A stretch of DNA of 5,269 nt, from the NCBI GenBank assembly GCA_958451705.1, contig CAUDRD010000129.1, positions 1-5,269 on the forward strand, given 5' to 3'. Positions within the stretch are counted from its first letter, which is position 1, and each line of letters begins with the position of its first letter. The notes beneath the pieces are model-generated. The model was not told where the DNA came from and ran no database searches. It worked only from the letters and a program-made list of their open reading frames with translations. Positions 4,875 through 5,269 of this stretch are shown here, piece by piece. A program made the translations under genes and the position numbers. Source of the DNA: an uncultured Oscillospiraceae bacterium (GTDB lineage Bacteria; Bacillota; Clostridia; Oscillospirales; Acutalibacteraceae).

Positions 4875-5050
4875 AAAGTGAATTTTCCCCTGCTTAATTT
4901 TGCAAATTCATACATGTACAAAGGGAAACATATAAGTACTTAAACGCTGCTTCGCATTTCTGCACTTTGAGTTGTGATATAGCGGATATCATCACACCCA
5001 AAAAGAGTTTCAGAGCAAACGTTGGAACCCGACAGAAAGGAATTTATAAA
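4875..5050 (+). other. Spacer between the repressor and the downstream membrane-protein gene
   Basis: No gene of useful length was seen in these 176 bases. No clear T-rich terminator follows the repressor. An inverted repeat, TGTGAT (4973-4978) with ATCACA (4991-4996) around 12 bases, also contains a nested TGATAT/ATATCA repeat (4975-4980, 4986-4991) and could be a regulator site for the downstream gene. A ribosome site (AAAGGAA) lies before 5051. I saw no convincing phage attachment-site repeat shared with the left junction near 1010-1075. Confidence 0.4.
4973..4996. promoter_or_regulatory. Inverted repeat upstream of the membrane-protein gene
   Basis: TGTGAT and ATCACA form perfect 6-bp arms around 12 bases. 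A second, offset inverted repeat, TGATAT-AGCGG-ATATCA, lies inside. The spacing does not fit a CRP-type site (TGTGA-N6-TCACA). It is 55 bases upstream of the ATG, where an operator would be plausible, but no regulator is known. Confidence 0.3.
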
Positions 5051-5269
5051 ATGAAGAAGCAAAAATTATACAAGTTTGCAATTATTACTGGTGTGATTGG
5101 ATTAATCATAATTTTAAGCATTGTTTTATCTGGAACAGCTTATCCAAATTTGTTTTTCAGCATCGGTACTCTTGCAGGCCTTATCTTTATTTTCGCAAGT
5201 GTAGTACTGTTGTTTATCAGTTGGTCAAAGGACGTATATGATGCTGTCAAAAGAAAACAATACCTTTTG
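5051..5269 (+). CDS. Small integral membrane protein, 3' end outside the window
   Basis: ATG at 5051 opens a frame of 73 codons with no stop before the window ends. AAAGGAA lies about ten bases upstream. The protein starts MKKQKLYKF and has two hydrophobic helices, at about residues 9-27 (FAIITGVIGLIIILSIVLS) and 35-57 (LFFSIGTLAGLIFIFASVVLLF). A charged segment SKDVYDAVKRKQY follows. The short loop between the helices suggests a hairpin with both ends in the cytoplasm. No family is recognised. It lies in the same direction as the repressor but 176 bases away, so it is probably a separate, likely host, transcription unit. Confidence 0.65.
   Translation, partial: MKKQKLYKFAIITGVIGLIIILSIVLSGTAYPNLFFSIGTLAGLIFIFASVVLLFISWSKDVYDAVKRKQYLL

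Noticed and set aside
1011..5050. Phage attachment-site direct repeats at the two ends of the phage block
   Set aside because: Comparing the sequence around 1010-1075 with 4875-5050 gave only short AT-rich matches, and no tRNA gene or integrase is present.

Overview
The window looks like a gut-type low-to-mid-GC Firmicute, most likely a Ruminococcus-like member of the Clostridia. That guess rests on the strong AGGAG-type ribosome binding sites, the style of the surface protein and the endolysin architecture; no marker gene is present to prove it. Two chromosomal-looking genes on the + strand flank a 3.8-kb block of phage-derived genes.

Left flank (1-1075): the 3' end of a cell-surface protein with a cadherin-like beta-sandwich, a Gly/Ser linker and a C-terminal membrane anchor, closed by a strong 13-bp hairpin terminator. 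Right flank (4875-5269): a 176-bp spacer with an inverted repeat, then the start of a small two-helix membrane protein that runs off the window.

Phage block (1076-4874): from right to left it holds a LexA/CI-type self-cleaving repressor (+), a short divergent promoter/operator region, and then, all on the - strand, a Cro-like helix-turn-helix protein, a 59-aa single-span membrane protein overlapping a 74-aa charged protein, a decayed stretch with repeated TTTGNCTGAC decamers beside an AT-rich tract, an N-acetylmuramoyl-L-alanine amidase endolysin with two near-identical C-terminal repeats, and a holin-like membrane/coiled-coil protein. No integrase, terminase, capsid or tail gene is in the window, so this is either a deletion remnant of a prophage or a reduced 'switch plus lysis cassette' element.

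How it may work: repressor and Cro-like protein face each other across two near-symmetrical promoters, each a TTGACA box with a 17-bp spacer. Operators of the form TAGCC-N5-GGCTA, or the hybrid TAGCC-N5-GTCAA, cover the -35 boxes and the cro start point. A further, perfect operator-like palindrome overlaps the cro stop codon. Cleavage of the repressor during DNA damage would be expected to release the leftward genes and possibly the endolysin/holin pair. The most notable points are the operator set, the direct juxtaposition of a phage switch with a lysis cassette, the iteron-like repeats in a broken replication-gene-like frame, and a small overlapping gene at 3569-3748.
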